Origin: Francisella sp. SYW-9
GTDB lineage: Bacteria > Pseudomonadota > Gammaproteobacteria > Francisellales > Francisellaceae
Reading direction: 5' to 3'
Length of the DNA stretch: 64,000 bases
NCBI RefSeq assembly: GCF_008711465.1
Contig: NZ_VXKQ01000017.1
Span: 46,336 to 110,335, forward strand
The stretch's first letter is position 1. Every line of letters begins with the position of its first letter. The notes under the pieces are model-generated. The model made no database searches. It had not been told where the DNA came from and was given only the letters and a program-made list of their open reading frames with translations. Below are positions 62,434-64,000 of the stretch, in pieces. The translations under genes and the position numbers were made by a program.

Positions 62434-62898
62434 ATTGGAACTTTTGCTCTTATCATGAGTACTAGGAATAATATTAAACTTTTGTCGGCTATACCATCAT
62501 ATAAAAACATTAAAAGCTTTAAGTTATAGGCATGGGTTTACTATTCCATCGTTTGCAATTCATCCGTGGAAATCTAAAGAATATTCTAGCAAGCTATTAT
62601 CTTTAGATTAAATATTTGCTTGAAAGTAAACTTACAGGAGAAATAAATCTAGATAGGAGGTTTAGAGATTATAGATAACTATTTAACTTTAGGATGCTTC
62701 TTTTCTATAGGTGTTGAAGCTCTGTTTAGTGAATTATAGCTAAAAAATCCTTTTGGTAGAATTTTTATTGAGACAGATAACCCTTCGTCATACTCCTAGC
62801 TTTTAGGCAGGAAGTTAAAGGATGGTATGCCAACTTTGTTATTTAAAGTTATAGATAAAATTTGTGAAGTAAAGAAAATGAAAATTAAAGATTTTTAA
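62434..62898 (+). pseudogene. Decayed TatD-family hydrolase gene
   Basis: Fragments of a TatD-like metal-dependent deoxyribonuclease appear in order but in different frames. They are FTIPSFAIHPWKSKEY (the ...GIHPW motif), TGEINLDRRFRDY (the GEIGLD motif), LGCFFSIGVEALFS, GRIFIETDNPSSYS (the ...LLETD-X-P motif) and LLFKVIDKICEVKKM near the end. Several stop codons and frameshifts interrupt them. The upstream start is lost. The rest of the 62196-63010 gap shows AT-rich sequence and one inverted repeat but no intact gene. Confidence 0.6.
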
Positions 62899-63010
62899 AT
62901 CTAGCTTTGGGAAAATCAAACAAATATCCTAACAACTACTATAAATTAAGTTGAGTAGTTATTTCTTTTGTTCAATAATTTAGCTAACAGATAATCAAAG
63001 AGGGTTTGTT

Positions 63011-63955
63011 ATGCCTTTATACCCAGATATTGAACCGTACAATGAAGAGTTCTTAAAAGTTTCAGAAATTCATACTATATATTTTGAAGAATGTGGTAAC
63101 CCTACAGGTAAGCCTGTTGTATTTATACATGGAGGGCCAGGAGGCGGAATTAGTCCTGGTGCTAGACAATATTTTAACCCAGAGAAGTATCGCATTATCT
63201 TAGTTGATCAAAGAGGGTGTGGAAAAAGTACCCCATTTGCAGAACTTAGAGAGAATACTACCTCAGATTTAATTAATGATTTTGAGAAGATTCGTAGTAA
63301 GTTAGGAATAGATAAATGGATGATTTTTGGAGGTTCTTGGGGTAGCACGTTAGGCTTGGCATATGCACAAGCTCATCCTGAAGTTGTTACCGAATTAGTA
63401 CTTAGAGGTATATTCTTAGGTAGACGTAAAGAGATATCTTGGCTGTATCAACATGGCGCTAGTGAAGTTTTCCCTGATATGTGGGAGCAATATATAGCTC
63501 CTATACCAGAGAAAGATCGTGGAGATTTTATATCTGCGTATCATACTTTATTAACTGGTGATGATGAAGAGCTTAAGAGAAAAGCCGCTATAGCATGGAG
63601 TGTTTGGGAGGGTTCAACAAGTAAGCTCTATATCGATCAAGAGTCTGTAGATAGGTTTTCTGATGAAGATTTTAGTTTGGCTTTTGCTCGAATAGAAAAT
63701 CATTTCTTTAAAAATCAGCTCTTCTTAGAGGAAGCTCAACTTCTTAAGAATGCCCATAAGATAAGAAATATTCCAGGTATTATTGTTCAAGGTCGTTATG
63801 ATATGGTTTGTCCTACTGCCAGTGCTTGGGATTTGCATAAGGCTTGGCCAGAAGCTAGATTGGAAATTATCCCTGATGCAGGACACTCTGCAACTGAACC
63901 AGGAATAATTGATGCTTTAGTAAAGGCAACAGACAGTTTTGTAAATAATATTTAA
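63011..63955 (+). CDS. pip: Proline iminopeptidase
   Basis: This is a 314-residue serine peptidase of the alpha/beta fold that removes N-terminal proline from peptides. It has the oxyanion sequence FIHGGPGGGISPG, DQRGCGKSTP, the nucleophile motif FGGSWGSTLGLAYAQ, and the catalytic pair VQGRYDMVCP (Asp) and PDAGHSATEPG (His). The length is that of the S33 family. GAGGG precedes the ATG. It ends 45 bases before the window end. Confidence 0.95.
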   Translation: MPLYPDIEPYNEEFLKVSEIHTIYFEECGNPTGKPVVFIHGGPGGGISPGARQYFNPEKYRIILVDQRGCGKSTPFAELRENTTSDLINDFEKIRSKLGIDKWMIFGGSWGSTLGLAYAQAHPEVVTELVLRGIFLGRRKEISWLYQHGASEVFPDMWEQYIAPIPEKDRGDFISAYHTLLTGDDEELKRKAAIAWSVWEGSTSKLYIDQESVDRFSDEDFSLAFARIENHFFKNQLFLEEAQLLKNAHKIRNIPGIIVQGRYDMVCPTASAWDLHKAWPEARLEIIPDAGHSATEPGIIDALVKATDSFVNNI

Positions 63956-64000
63956 TTTCTCACTCTTTATAAAGTTATTTTATTTTTACTTTAAATACTG

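Noticed and set aside
1..64000. CRISPR arrays, tRNA/rRNA genes, prophage or intact insertion sequences
   Set aside because: None was seen: no regularly spaced repeats, no cloverleaf-like sequences, no transposase or phage structural genes other than the T6SS parts.

Overview
The window looks like chromosome of a Francisella-type gammaproteobacterium, probably an environmental species rather than F. tularensis itself. The pointers are a strongly AT-rich sequence with AT-rich intergenic DNA, a pyrF-pyrD pair of Francisella type, three tandem DUF3568 lipoproteins, FUSC/HlyD and MHS transporters, and a type VI secretion locus whose parts (split spike, no ClpV, small VgrG) follow the Francisella plan. 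The genus call rests on recognising gene families, not on a database search.

Region 1 (1-10.2 kb) is a mixed metabolic and transport segment: a truncated MFS transporter, a VOC-fold protein divergent from a LysR regulator, an alpha/beta hydrolase, a peroxiredoxin-like protein, a HlyD/FUSC efflux pair divergent from its own LysR regulator, a SOUL haem-binding lipoprotein, and pyrF, a cupin and pyrD. Two related 19-bp palindromes lie in the gap between pyrD and the hydrogenase.

Region 2 (10.3-21.8 kb, all minus strand) is a complete-looking cytosolic group 3b-type NAD(P)-linked [NiFe] hydrogenase with its maturation factors. In transcription order it runs hypA, hypB, an unknown protein, bcp, a small membrane protein, hypF, hypC, hypD, hypE, then the beta (FeS), gamma (flavin), delta (small) and alpha (large) subunits. 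No maturation endopeptidase is seen.

Region 3 (22-29.6 kb) carries two MFS transporters, a cytochrome b561, a Rieske non-haem iron oxygenase, NhaA, an EEP-family nuclease/phosphatase and two tandem PlsC-type acyltransferases. A decayed GNAT acetyltransferase gene follows.

Region 4 (30.3-47.8 kb, all plus strand) is the most interesting part: a compact type VI secretion system. Its order is tssA-like, a PdpA/VgrG-base-like protein, tssM, tssF, tssG, tssJ, tssL, a DUF4280 PAAR-like tip, a short beta-needle VgrG, then after a 222-bp gap tssB, tssC, an hcp candidate and tssK. A response regulator, a cysteine-containing sensor kinase and a large polytopic membrane protein of unknown function follow on the same strand and look like its private regulatory module. 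No tssE or clpV is visible. The general disaggregase clpB, which Francisella uses to recycle the sheath, lies only a few kb downstream behind a heat-shock-like promoter.

Region 5 (48-64 kb) is mostly housekeeping: a 7Fe ferredoxin, a DUF998-like membrane protein, an O-methyltransferase, clpB, a GDSL esterase, pnuC, an LVIVD-repeat protein, trpBA with an inverted repeat over the likely promoter, an M32 carboxypeptidase overlapping a ClC transporter, three DUF3568 lipoproteins, a decayed TatD-like gene and proline iminopeptidase. I saw no rRNA, tRNA, CRISPR array, intact insertion sequence or prophage.
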